Shown: piece by piece, positions 12,337 through 22,254 of the stretch
Numbering within the stretch: the stretch's first letter is position 1
Layout of the letters: the number at the start of each line of letters is the position of its first letter
Assembly (NCBI GenBank): GCA_030063045.1
Contig: JAQSEB010000059.1
Span: forward strand, 3,038,001-3,102,000
DNA from: Pratylenchus scribneri
Lineage: Eukaryota; Nematoda; Chromadorea; Rhabditida; Pratylenchidae
DNA length: 64,000 bases
Direction of reading: 5' to 3'
Translations under genes and position numbers: made by a program
The notes under the pieces: model-generated
What the model was told of the DNA's origin: nothing
Database searches by the model: none
What the model saw: the letters and a program-made list of their open reading frames with translations, nothing else

Positions 12337-12758
12337 TTATCCTGTCAAAATAGTCGGCTCATTTCCAGGTTGGCCTTTCCAAAATCCTTTGTACCAACCC
12401 CCACTTGGGTAATATTCCTCTCGGCTAACTTTGCCATCACCTTTTTGCAAAATTAATTATTATTTAATTATAATAGGCCAATGCACTATTTGCATCCAAT
12501 TGTTTGAATTCATCCAATTTTAGTGCCTCGAAGAGAGCATCGGTGTGCAAAAATTCTTGAAAGTCTAATTTTCCATCATTATTTGCATCGGATCGGCCAA
12601 ATGCTTCAACTGATTGAATGAAGAATATTTATATGAAAATATTTTTATTTAAATTTGCCTGGGGTCTCTTCCACTCGAATTTGACCTTCGGCTTTGAAAG
12701 GAACACTTAAAGAATTGGAAAATGTAATTATTAAAAGGAAAAGAATGAATCGAATCAT
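12337..12758 (-). CDS. Small secreted EF-hand calcium-binding protein (unit 1)
   Basis: Three exons, 12659-12758, 12487-12609 and 12337-12440, total 327 nt (108 residues). The signal peptide is MIRFILFLLIITFSNSLS. Two EF-hand loops are visible: DANNDGKLDFQE in exon 2 and DANSDGKVSREE, the latter built across intron 2 (12441-12486). Both have Asp at position 1, Gly at 6 and Glu at 12, so both should bind calcium. The C-terminal tail (GGWYKGFWKGQPGNEP) is Gly/aromatic-rich. Intron 1 (12610-12658) starts with GC after CAG. It is probably an extracellular calcium-binding protein; the partner is unknown. Confidence 0.8.
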
Positions 12759-13035
12759 ATGGAATTAATTTGGGTGGTCAATTTAAACAATTTATTTATT
12801 TGGGTGAATCGAAAATGTTGATTTCCAATTGACAAAATCGAGTTTTATTTTTCGCAGTCTATTCCTCTCATCATTTGGCTCAATTCAATTTACTATTTAA
12901 GGTGATTGATCCAAAATAAAAACAAGAGGCGACAATTAAATTAGAAATCTGTTTTTCTTCAACACATTTTTTGCTCCAAGGAATTTTTCACAAAAATAAA
13001 AGAAGTTGATTAAGTAATACAGAATTAAAATTTTT

Positions 13036-14513
13036 CAGAAAGAAAACAAAAAATCAGAATTAAAACTTTCCGGAGAAATCAGAATTAAAACTTTCCGGAA
13101 AGAAATCAGAATTAAAACTTTCCGGAAGGAAATCAGAATTAAAACTTTCCGGAAAGAAACAAACAAAATCAGAATTAAAACTTTCCGGAAAGAAATCAGA
13201 ATTAAAACTTTCCGGAAAGAAATTAGAAATAAAACTTTCCGGAAAGAAATCAGAATTAAAACATTCCGGAAAGAAATAAACAAAATCAGAATTAAAACTT
13301 TCCGGAAAGAAATAAACAAAATCAGAATTAAAACATTCCGGAAAGAAAACAAACAAAATCAGAATTAAAACTTTCCGGAAAGAAATAAACAAAATCAGAA
13401 TTAAAACTTTCCGGAAAGAAACAAACAAAATCAGAATTAAAACTTTCCGGAAAGAAATAAACAAAATCAGAATTAAAACTTTCCGAAAAGAAACAAACAA
13501 AATCAGAATTAAAACTTTCCGAAAAGAAACAAACAAAATCAGAATTAAAACTTTCCGAAAAGAAACAAACAAAATCAGAATTAAAACTTTCCGGAAAGAA
13601 ATCAGAATTAAAACTTTCCGGAAAGAAATCAGAATTAAAACTTTCCGGAAAGAAATTAGAATTAAAACTTTCCGGAAAGAAATCAGAATTAAAACATTCC
13701 GGAAAGAAATAAACAAAATCAGAATTAAAACTTTCCGGAAAGAAATAAACAAAATCAGAATTAAAACTTTCCGAAAAGAAACAAACAAAATCAGAATTAA
13801 AACTTTCCGGAAAGAAATCAGAATTAAAACTTTCCGGAAAGAAATCAGAATTAAAACTTTCCGGAAAGAAATCAGAATTAAAACTTTCCGGAAAGAAATC
13901 AGAATTAAAACTTTCCGGAAAGAAATCAGAATTAAAACTTTCCGGAAAGAAATAAACAAAATCAGAATTAAAACTTTCCGAAAAGAAACAAACAAAATCA
14001 GAATTAAAACTTTCCGGAAAGAAATCAGAATTAAAACTTTCCGGAAAGAAATTAGAATTAAAACATTCCGGAAAGAAATAAACAAAATCAGAATTAAAAC
14101 TTTCCGGAAAGAAATAAACAAAATCAGAATTAAAACTTTCCGGAAAGAAACAAACAAAATCAGAATTAAAACTTTCCGGAAAGAAATAAACAAAATCAGA
14201 ATTAAAACTTTCCGAAAAGAAATAAACAAAATCAGAATTAAAACTTTCCGGAAAGAAATCAGAATTAAAACTTTCCGGAAAGAAACAAACAAAATCAGAA
14301 TTAAAACTTTCCGGAAAGAAATAAACAAAATCAGAATTAAAACTTTCCGGAAAGAAATAAACAAAATCAGAATTAAAACTTTCCGGAAAGAAATAAACAA
14401 AATCAGAATTAAAACTTTCCGAAAAGAAATAAACAAAATCAGAATTAAAACTTTCCGGAAAGAAACAAACAAAATCAGAATTAAAACTTTCCGGAAAGAA
14501 ATAAACAAAATCA
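13036..14513 (+). repeat. Large palindromic minisatellite array (unit 1, ~1.48 kb)
   Basis: Nearly 50 tandem units of two related lengths: 27 bp, and 36 bp (the same plus a 9-bp AA-rich spacer). Core CTTTCCGGAAAG is a perfect 12-bp inverted repeat; common variants are CTTTCCGAAAAG and CATTCCGGAAAG. Because both lengths are multiples of nine, the array is open in several frames and yields spurious long ORFs. It sits between the EF-hand gene and the aquaglyceroporin gene. Confidence 0.97.
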
Positions 14514-14633
14514 GAATCAGATTTTAATGAATTTATCTTTATAATTTAGAATATCGAATTTTGAATGAACATTCAGAAATGTTTTGCTAAATTATTGTTT
14601 ATGATTGTTAATAATCAAATAAATAATTTGCAT

Positions 14634-15682
14634 TCAAATGCAGGTATTCTTTTCTCCTTCATCAATTCCAATTTTTTCCATTTCTGAATCATCGTCAATT
14701 TGTGGGGAAATCAAAAGTTGATAGGTCCATGCCCCAATGAATCCACCAATAAAAGGGCACAAAATTGGTACCCAAAACCAATTGTAATTATTAATGCTAC
14801 AAAATATTGAATTATATTTTGATTATTTAACCAACATTCATTCACCTGAACACCTCCCATCCATAACCAACGAAAAATGTGAATATTCTTGGACCTAAAT
14901 CCCTGGCTGGATTCATTGCATTCCCTGTATTCAATGCAAATCCTGAACAAATTGATGCTAACATTATTCCAAACATTGGCGGTTGAGCAGCTTTTGGGAT
15001 TTTGTTGCGTTTATCGGTGATCATACAAAGGCAAAAACAAAGAACCGCCGAACTGCTGACCTTGGAATAAAAATGAATTTAAAATGGATCGAAATAGGGT
15101 ACTTTACTTGATCAATGATGGCCCCAAATGTGCCCAAATGGGGGCCTGGATAAGTGGAAAAAATGTCAGCCGTCGCATTTGGGCCAATCACTGTACGAAT
15201 TCCTTCATCAAATTCCGCAATTTTGTCTAAATAATTATTAGAAAATATAAATACAAAAATAATTCCACTACCAAAATAGAGAGAATATGTTAAAAGAGCC
15301 CCAAAATATCCGCCGGCAGTTTGTGCCAACGAATAGAGGAGGAAATGGCGAAAAGAAAGATGGCCAAAAGTCCAAGCGTTGAATGAAACGGCCGGGTTTA
15401 AATGGGAACCGGAAATATTGAAAGCAACTTGAACGGCCAAAACCAAGGCAAGGCCCCATCCAATAGCATTGGCCACATGCGTTGTTTGGGCCCATCCATT
15501 TAGGATTTGTTGTGCTTCAAGTGCCAATCCAAGATACTGAAAATGGATTCACCAAAGAGAAATCATACAAAAATAACCATCAACATTGTGGAGCCAACAA
15601 ATTCGGCAAATAAATTCCTCAATAAAGGATTTTGGATTCGGCATTTTCTTTGCCATAATTCAAGTCGATTTTTGGTGGACAT
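14634..15682 (-). CDS. Aquaglyceroporin (MIP family channel, unit 1)
   Basis: Five exons: 15578-15682, 15272-15536, 15108-15226, 14846-15060 and 14634-14796. They total 867 nt (288 residues). The first pore motif is SGSHLNPAVSF and the second is GNAMNPARDLGPR. The Asp after the second NPAR is the mark of glycerol-conducting rather than water-only members. Six membrane segments and the two half-helices are in the usual order, with a cytosolic acidic tail (DDDSEMEKIGIDEGEK). It should conduct glycerol, perhaps other small polyols, across the plasma membrane. It starts 258 bp downstream of the mannitol dehydrogenase on the same strand, and the two are duplicated together. Confidence 0.92.
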
Positions 15683-15940
15683 CAAAAATAAAATAAAAAT
15701 ATTTGTTGATTAAATGAATGAATGGAATGGACACTAATATTAAATATAATTCACAGTTTTACTGATAATTAATTCCATTCATTCATTCAATTTTATAACA
15801 CTTTTTCCATCAGAAAGGAATTTGATTGCTGATAAAAATGGTAAATTCATTCTCACTGATCAAAATTCAATTTCTAATTCCGTTTTATCACGTTTTTGAC
15901 ATAAATATTTGTTTGTGTTCCAATTGCAATAAAATGATTA

Positions 15941-17503
15941 TTAATTTTGGAGGAATTCATTCATTGTTTTTTCTGTTCCATTCTTCCAAATTGATGAAAG
16001 TGCATTGCAAAATACAACTCCAAATTTGTTTGAATTTGCCAAATTCCCATAAATGTCCTCCATTTTGAGCCATTCAATTGGATTTTCCTTCGCCATTTTT
16101 GCCCTTTCCTGAAGTCGATGCCAATTTGGGTCATTTGCCTCAATGTTTGTCCCATTCTCAGTTTGGCCAAAACAATAACGGCACCAAAGGGCACTGGCCA
16201 ATGCCAAACCGCCGAATTTAGTGTTGTGACTGTGGGAGAGGGAATACAAAATAATTCGATTAAAAATGAAACTTTATTGCATCGATGATTGAGGGAATGA
16301 TGAATTTTGGTTGTCGATTGGATCCATCGAAGCAAAGTCGACGAATTGTGTCACCAATTTTGGGATTTTCCATTCTTTTTTGAACATTTTCAAAATATTC
16401 AAGCAAATTGATGCCAGGGACCGGAGGAAGAAGAGGAATTACTTCCTCCAAAATGACTTTGCGCAAAAATGAACGAATAATTTGATTTAATATTGCATCA
16501 TGCACAAAATGAATATTGAAAAGGGCACTGGCATAGGCGACCAAGGCATGGCCCCCATTCAAGATTCGAATTTTCATTGACTCAAATGGACTGACATCCG
16601 GCACAAATTGGACGCCGACTTCTTCAAAAAATGGGGCAAATTATTCAAAAGAAAAACAATAAATTTACCTTCAAGTGCCGGCCTTCCAGCCGAGAATTTA
16701 TCCTCAATGACCCACTGGCAAAATTGTTCGCAAAAAACTGGCCATCCATCATCGATGCCAAATTGTTTTCGGCATATTTCCAATTCCCTTTCTACGGTTG
16801 AAGGTGTTATTCTGTCCACCATTGAATTGGGAAAACCAACATTTTGGCCAATCCATTCAGCCAATTTTGGGTCCAAAATTGAGGCCAAACCCAAAACAGC
16901 ATTTTTGGTGACCAATCCATTATGGGGAATATTATCGCAGGACATCACACTGAATGGGGCCAATCCACCTTCCATTCGCCTTTTTAGACCAGCAACAATT
17001 AGGCCAAAAACAGTTTTTGGATTTTCGAGATTGGCGGCATCCGCCTGAATTGCCGGATCGCCGGAATTGAATTGGCCAGTCCCCGGATCAATGAAATAAC
17101 CGCCTTCGGTGATTGTCAAAGAAACAATTCGAATATTTGGTTGGGCGAATTGGTCGACAATTGTTTGGGAATTGCCAACAGGGAGGAAATCCACCATTGG
17201 CCCAATCACCACGGCCTCATTGCTTTGCACATCCTGTTCCACAATTGTTGTCAAATAATCTTGGGCAGCGAGTATTTGTCGCATTTTTGCATCCGAAGGG
17301 AGAATTCCGGCACCAATGATGGCCCAATCCAGGCATAAACCTTTATTGAACAATTTATGAAGGTAGACAGCTTGATGGGCCCGGTGGAAATGGCCAACGC
17401 CAAAATGAACAATTCCTGGCTTCAATTCACTTCGATCATATTTGGGAATAGAAATGTTGCCTTTGGCACCAATCAAATCCAAATTATTTTGGGAAAGTTT
17501 CAT
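15941..17503 (-). CDS. Mannitol 2-dehydrogenase-like polyol dehydrogenase (unit 1)
   Basis: Three exons (16669-17503, 16273-16621, 15941-16229) give 1,473 nt, 490 residues, the normal length for long-chain mannitol dehydrogenases. The N-terminal nucleotide-binding part has GVGHFHRAHQAVY and WAIIGAGILPSD; the middle has SLTITEGGYF and MSCDNIPHNG. The catalytic motif is MKIRILNGGH, with the family's Lys, Asn and His spaced K-x4-N-x2-H. Expected reaction: NAD(P)-dependent interconversion of D-mannitol and D-fructose in the cytosol; a related hexitol or hexonate substrate cannot be excluded. The family is typical of bacteria and fungi and rare in animals. Two short introns and flanking nematode genes show it is genomic, not contamination. 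Horizontal acquisition is inferred. Confidence 0.9.
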
Positions 17504-17744
17504 TGTGGACTTTGGAATTGAAAATAATTCAACTTTGAGAGAAAATGGAAAAAATGGGAAAAGAAAGAATGGAGGAATAAAAGCAAACTGTGGTTTTCAA
17601 AATAAATAAATAATATTTGCTTCAGTACAAATAAATAATTCTTTTCTTATCATTTTTTATTGACATGTTTTGGCAATAAATTGGTCACAAAAAACATTCA
17701 ATTTGAGCATAGAATTAAAACAGTTTCATTTATTCTCATTTTTC

Positions 17745-17855
17745 TTATTTTTTATTGCGCAAAATCAGACGACATTTGTAGGGGCGTTCCAATCGTGCAG
17801 CGAATGAAATCTTTTTACGAGGAGATGGAGGATTCAATGGATCAATTGGATGGAC
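17745..17855 (-). pseudogene. Orphan P450 last exon at the duplication junction
   Basis: Identical to exon 9 of the complete P450 (34530-34640). It encodes the 36-residue C-terminus that includes [11 protein letters not shown]. The rest of the P450 is absent on this side because unit 1 ends at the exon 8/intron 8 border. The acceptor AG and the whole intron are retained, so it could still be spliced to the truncated ShKT gene upstream of it in the direction of transcription. Confidence 0.9.
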
Positions 17856-17894
17856 CTTTTTGATGGAGAAAATGGTGTTAAAAATTAAAATATT

Positions 17895-17910
17895 TTTTAC
17901 TTTCCTGCCA
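17895..17910. other. Duplication junction (ShKT exon joined to P450 intron 8)
   Basis: On the minus strand the ShKT exon sequence ending GGCAGGAA meets the P450 sequence AGTAAAAAATATT. Comparison with the two parents (GGCAGGAATTAAG at 1135-1153 and TTCGAAGTAAAA at 34679-34690) leaves one shared A, so there is at most 1-bp microhomology and no inserted sequence. No repeat is visible at either breakpoint, which points to end-joining or template switching rather than homologous recombination. Confidence 0.9.
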
Positions 17911-19967
17911 TCGCCAAATCTTCCCCCAATTTTCCTTCATTTTCTAATTTTGATTGTTTCTCCTCAAATTCATCATTAAATTCCTCTTCCTCAATTAAAT
18001 CATCCTCATTTTCTTCTTCATCTTCATTCATTCCCTTATCTTCTTCTTCGTCATCTTCTTCTTCTTTAAATTCTTCTTCATTTCCTAGTTTTTCCTTTAG
18101 AATTTCTAAAATTCCTTCAAATTCATCGTCCATTTCTTCCACTTGTTCATCCGCCTCTTCCTTTTCTTCCTCCCTTTCTTCTTCTTCCTCTTCATCATCA
18201 TTCCCATCCTTTTCTTCCTCATCCTCATCATCATTCATTTTTTCATCTTCTTCTTCCTCATCTCCATCCCCCTTTTCCTCCTCTTCATCCTCCTCTATTT
18301 CAGGTTCTTTTTGTGAATTTTCCTCCTCTCCCATTTCTTCATTTGTTTCCAAAAGTTCATCCACAATTTCCTCCTCTTTCTCCAATTTTGTATTTCTCTT
18401 CTCTCTTCTTCCTTCATTCATTTGATCCCCTTTTTCTGCTATTTTCATCATTGTTCCATTCCTCTCTATTGTTGGTATTTCTGTTGAATTTCTTCCATCT
18501 TCCACTTTTTCTTCTTCTTCCTCCACTTCATTAATTTCTTCAAATGATTCCGAAATTATTCCCCCCTCCTTCTCTTCTCCCCCACCAATCATCACAATAA
18601 TTGGACTAATAAATTGTCCACTATTTTCGCCTTGATCTGATTGCACTTCTCTGCTAATTTGCACCATTTCCATTCCATTTTGCCTCATTTTCATTCTTTC
18701 TTTTCTGCCCGTCCTTTTCGGGACCATTTTTCGATTGTCTATTACAATTATTGGCCCAGTTTTCCTTTTCATTTTTTGCCTTTCATCATTCGTTTTTGCC
18801 ATTGGCCTTTCCATAATTCGTCCTTCCTTCCTTTTTCCATGCCGAATTCTTTTTACTGCAATTTCCTCTTCCTCATTTTGGCAATGTCCACATGTTTTTG
18901 CACATTTTTCCTCGAGCAATTGTGAATAATTCTGAATTTCCCAAATTTCAATAAACCCATCCATTCACTCACTTCATCATTGCAAAGTTTCACATTTTCG
19001 CCGCAGGATGGCGACAAATCTTCGCATTTTTTGCCATTTTTCTTTCGCACCAAAACAATTAATTCCTTCGGTGTTTTTTGATTATTCATTTCCTCCTCCT
19101 CTTTTCCCTCCCCCGGTTGGCATAATCCACAAGTGAGCGGACATTGTTGCCGAAAAAGGGGCGAAATTGGCCGATCGAAGCAAAGGGAACGAAGCGAAGA
19201 ACAATCCGGGGCAGAATCAAAACATTTTTCGGTGGAACAGAATCCGCAAGTGTGCTCACAAACGGCCATCATTATCTTCAAATGGGACGAAAATATATTC
19301 ACAATTTTGGAGTCACTTTTCGCCATGATGGTTCATTGCATTTTGCCTGATGTGCGCGGCAATCCATCAAATTTGAGCCACTATCAATGCAATTGAATTT
19401 TGGTCGTTCACAGCAAAGACGGCAAGTTTTTGCGCATCTTTTTGCCAAATCGGATAATTCTATAAAGAATAATATTAGTCAAATTATTTTCCATATTTCA
19501 ACCTGAATTCAAACAAATTGGGGGCCGGGGTTCACCTTTGCCGAAAATATTAACGCAGGATTCAGATTCCAAATCATCCTCACATTCGGTGGCCGATGCC
19601 CAAAGTGTTCCATTCTAAAATGCCAATTTATTTTGTTTTCACATTTCTCATTTTTACATTGAATTGACATCGGCGAACATTTTTAGGATCAATTCCTTTT
19701 GACATTTTGAAAGGCAATCGCCCAAGGTCGATTCCCGATGGCATCGATTCCTCTTCAATTTTGGCCATTGGCCTTCTTTTCATTTCATTCAATTTTGATG
19801 TTCCCTTTTGGCTAATCAATTTGGAAATTTCAATTCTTTCTCCCTGCTGTTTTTGACAAAAATAAATGAAATTAAATTTTAAATGGCAAAATTGAACGAA
19901 CATTTGCGGAACAAATTGTCAAAAATTGAAAAAGCAAAACACAAATGAAAATAATGGAAAATGGCAT
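17897..19967 (-). pseudogene. 3'-truncated multi-ShKT gene (unit 2)
   Basis: Exons match the unit-1 gene at +16,758 (19902-19967, 19658-19846, 19536-19614, 19317-19459, 18973-19275). The large exon then runs from 18931 to the junction at 17902, and the frame stops three codons after the residues DLAMAG. The result would be a 604-residue protein with signal peptide, four ShKT domains and most of the acidic region, but without the basic and Gln/Pro-rich C-terminus. A GT donor sits exactly at the junction. Splicing it to the orphan P450 exon shifts frame and stops after about seven codons. It may be an expressed shortened paralogue rather than a dead gene. Confidence 0.8.
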
Positions 19968-20476
19968 TGTGGATTCGAAAATGGGCCAATCATTGTTTTT
20001 ATTCCCCCAAATAAATAGCAAATTAATTCCCCCATTCTCCCACCGCTCATTCCTTTGTCCCAATAATTTTGAAGGGACAAATTTTTGGGAATATTTTTGG
20101 ATTAGATTGGTTTTCCCCTCTTTTTTATACATTCCTTTGTTTTCTTCCAATTTTTTCTATTTTTTTTTTATTTATTTAGCTTCATTTTTTCATCAAAAAC
20201 ATGCGCACATTTTCATTACAACCGAAAACAAAATATATTCAAAATGTTGTACAAAATTATTTATAATTTTTCTTCAACTTATTTTCCATTTATGGCTCTC
20301 ATTTCTAAATTGCAATATTATTTTCCATTGGCCAATTCTGCCATTCCATCGACCATCTTTCTCCATCATATAATTATTTTTTTTATTCAAAATAAAAATG
20401 ATTCCATTTTTATTAAAATACAAAGTATAGGCTTTCGTGATAAAATTGTACAAAATAAATGGGATTAATTAATATG
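19968..20476. other. Intergenic (unit 2 copy of 3210-3718)
   Basis: Same sequence as in unit 1; no gene found. Confidence 0.6.
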
Positions 20477-22254
20477 TCATTTTTTGACAATAAATAAATT
20501 AGGCGATGTAATTCTTTCATTGATGTTTGAACTAGTTTTTCGGGGTGATTCATTTTTGCTACTCATTATGGCCAAATGTGAATGTGAAGTGCACGAAGAA
20601 TTTGGCATTGGCTGGTGCCTCCTTCCTTTTTGGCTAAAGGCAGATGCGGCCTCCTTGAAAAGGGAAGGACAAAAACGGTGCAAAATGAGTTGGGCACGGC
20701 TGAAATGAATGAGGGGAAATGAATACGGTATTATTGAATGACCGTACTTGGTCATTGTTTGGCGAAATCGTGTACTAAAAGTGATGTAGACGAAAAAGGA
20801 GAGGGAAGCATTGCAAAGGCATAAAAAATAGGAAATTGTTTGCCAAGTGCAAATGTCAAAATAAGCAGCCTTTTTGTGCACATTTGGCCCAAACATTGTT
20901 GCATAAATTAGAACGGACATTGAAGGAGTTTCGGTGATTAGCTGAATTAAATTGAAGAATATTAAGGAAATTAGGTTTTGGGATAATTGCCTGAATGCAA
21001 CAAGTAATCAGCGTAATTCGAGTCACTCCACGCTTTTCGGCCGCAAAATGTTTGCCTCGAATTGTTTTCCTCTCAATTTTGTTTGTATTTTTGGTCAATA
21101 ATAAATTTGAGGAAGAAGGAGGAGGTGTCGGATTCAATGAAGATGCAGACGCATTTTGTTGCCGAAAATGGCGAATTGGCCAGACCCAAAGACGCCAAAC
21201 AATCATAATGGTCATAAAGACCAGTAGGGAGAGGGGAATGAGGATGGCCAACAACAAATCGGCAATTGCGTGAATTTTCTCCATAAATTGCATAAATGGA
21301 TCTTCATAAAAGTAGGGGATTTATATAAATGGATTAATTAATTATTATTATATGTACGTTGTGAGGTGACAATTTTGACAATCATTTTTTGGCACTTTGT
21401 TGCGAATGAAATATTCCGATTTAGTGGATAAATTGAAGCCAAAATTAGACTAAAATATAATTTTTGTGTGTTTTATTTGAATATTTTTGGCCATACGCTG
21501 TGAGAAGAATGAGCAAATATCCTCGCCAAACAGTCTTTTTCGTACATAAAACTTTGGATTTTGAAGGGAAGAAAATATGGACATAACATTCGGCGGTCAT
21601 CAAAACAGTCAACCACATTGCACAAAAGCCAAAAACATTCGTTAAATAAGCCTTAATAATGTATTTTATTTGACATTATTTTGTGGTTTTGATTTGCCTG
21701 ATATGGCCAAAATCGCCAATAAATTTTGTCCATCGCACTGCCAATTTCCCAAAGATGAATTCCCCGAAATGCCTGCGGCAACATTACAACCATCATCAAA
21801 GTATTCATCAACAATTTTGTGCAAAGCATTCGAATGGCAATGAAAAAACGAATTTGGTCAGAATTGTAGATGAACAAATTCAAACAATTTCCGACAATGG
21901 CCAAACAAAAAATTATCAAAAATCCATGGCCCATTAGTGCACTCCAAAGAGGCTTCTCGTCACAAAGTTCCTGCCATAAATTGAATTACATTTATTATGA
22001 TTATTTTGGTATTTACTTGAACATTTTGTTGAGGACATTGTTCCGTTTTTGGTGGGCCAATTCCCATTTGAATATTTCCCATTTCTTTGCGAATCATTTT
22101 CAACAAAATGTCCAATGCCGTTTTGTTCATTATTCCTCCATTTGATGTCTAAAATATTTAATAATATTTTTTTATATTTATTTTGATTGGTCACCGATGG
22201 ACCAATTTGGTCAAATGTATTTTCCTTCCCATCCTCTTCAATTATTTGGTCCAT
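20477..22254 (-). CDS. Rhodopsin-like peptide-type GPCR (unit 2)
   Basis: Copy of 3719-5496 at +16,758 with the same seven exons (22195-22254, 22017-22148, 21698-21970, 21497-21651, 21358-21449, 20991-21301, 20477-20941). The 495-residue product is identical, including the two GC-AG introns. No copy-specific change was seen. The 5' flank is also duplicated for more than 2.5 kb, so the two copies should share regulation. Confidence 0.8.

Larger units (their letters stand above)
1144..17901 (+). repeat. Tandem segmental duplication, unit 1 (16,758 bp)
   Basis: Everything from 1144 to 17901 recurs in the same orientation at 17902-34686. The offset is 16,758 bp until the large minisatellite and 16,785 bp after it. 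All predicted proteins are identical between units, and even the 13-G run (5688-5700 and its copy) has the same length. The unit starts inside the large ShKT exon and ends at the exon 8/intron 8 border of a P450. Breakpoint position is ambiguous by about 1 bp. Confidence 0.97.

Noticed and set aside
13060..14508. 482-codon minus-strand open frame of repeated SFRKVLILI units (and its 491-codon copy at 29818-31293)
   Set aside because: It is the minisatellite: unit lengths divisible by three keep several frames open, and the alternative frame gives equally long FFPESFNSDF repeats. No splice context or start signal.
8041..14513. Minisatellite arrays considered as a CRISPR-like array
   Set aside because: Repeats are contiguous with no unique spacers, and the genome is eukaryotic.
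17660..17863. Plus-strand 67-codon frame with a hydrophobic start at the junction (and copy at 34445-34648)
   Set aside because: Antisense to the last exon of the P450; the minus-strand reading ends in a conserved P450 C-terminus.
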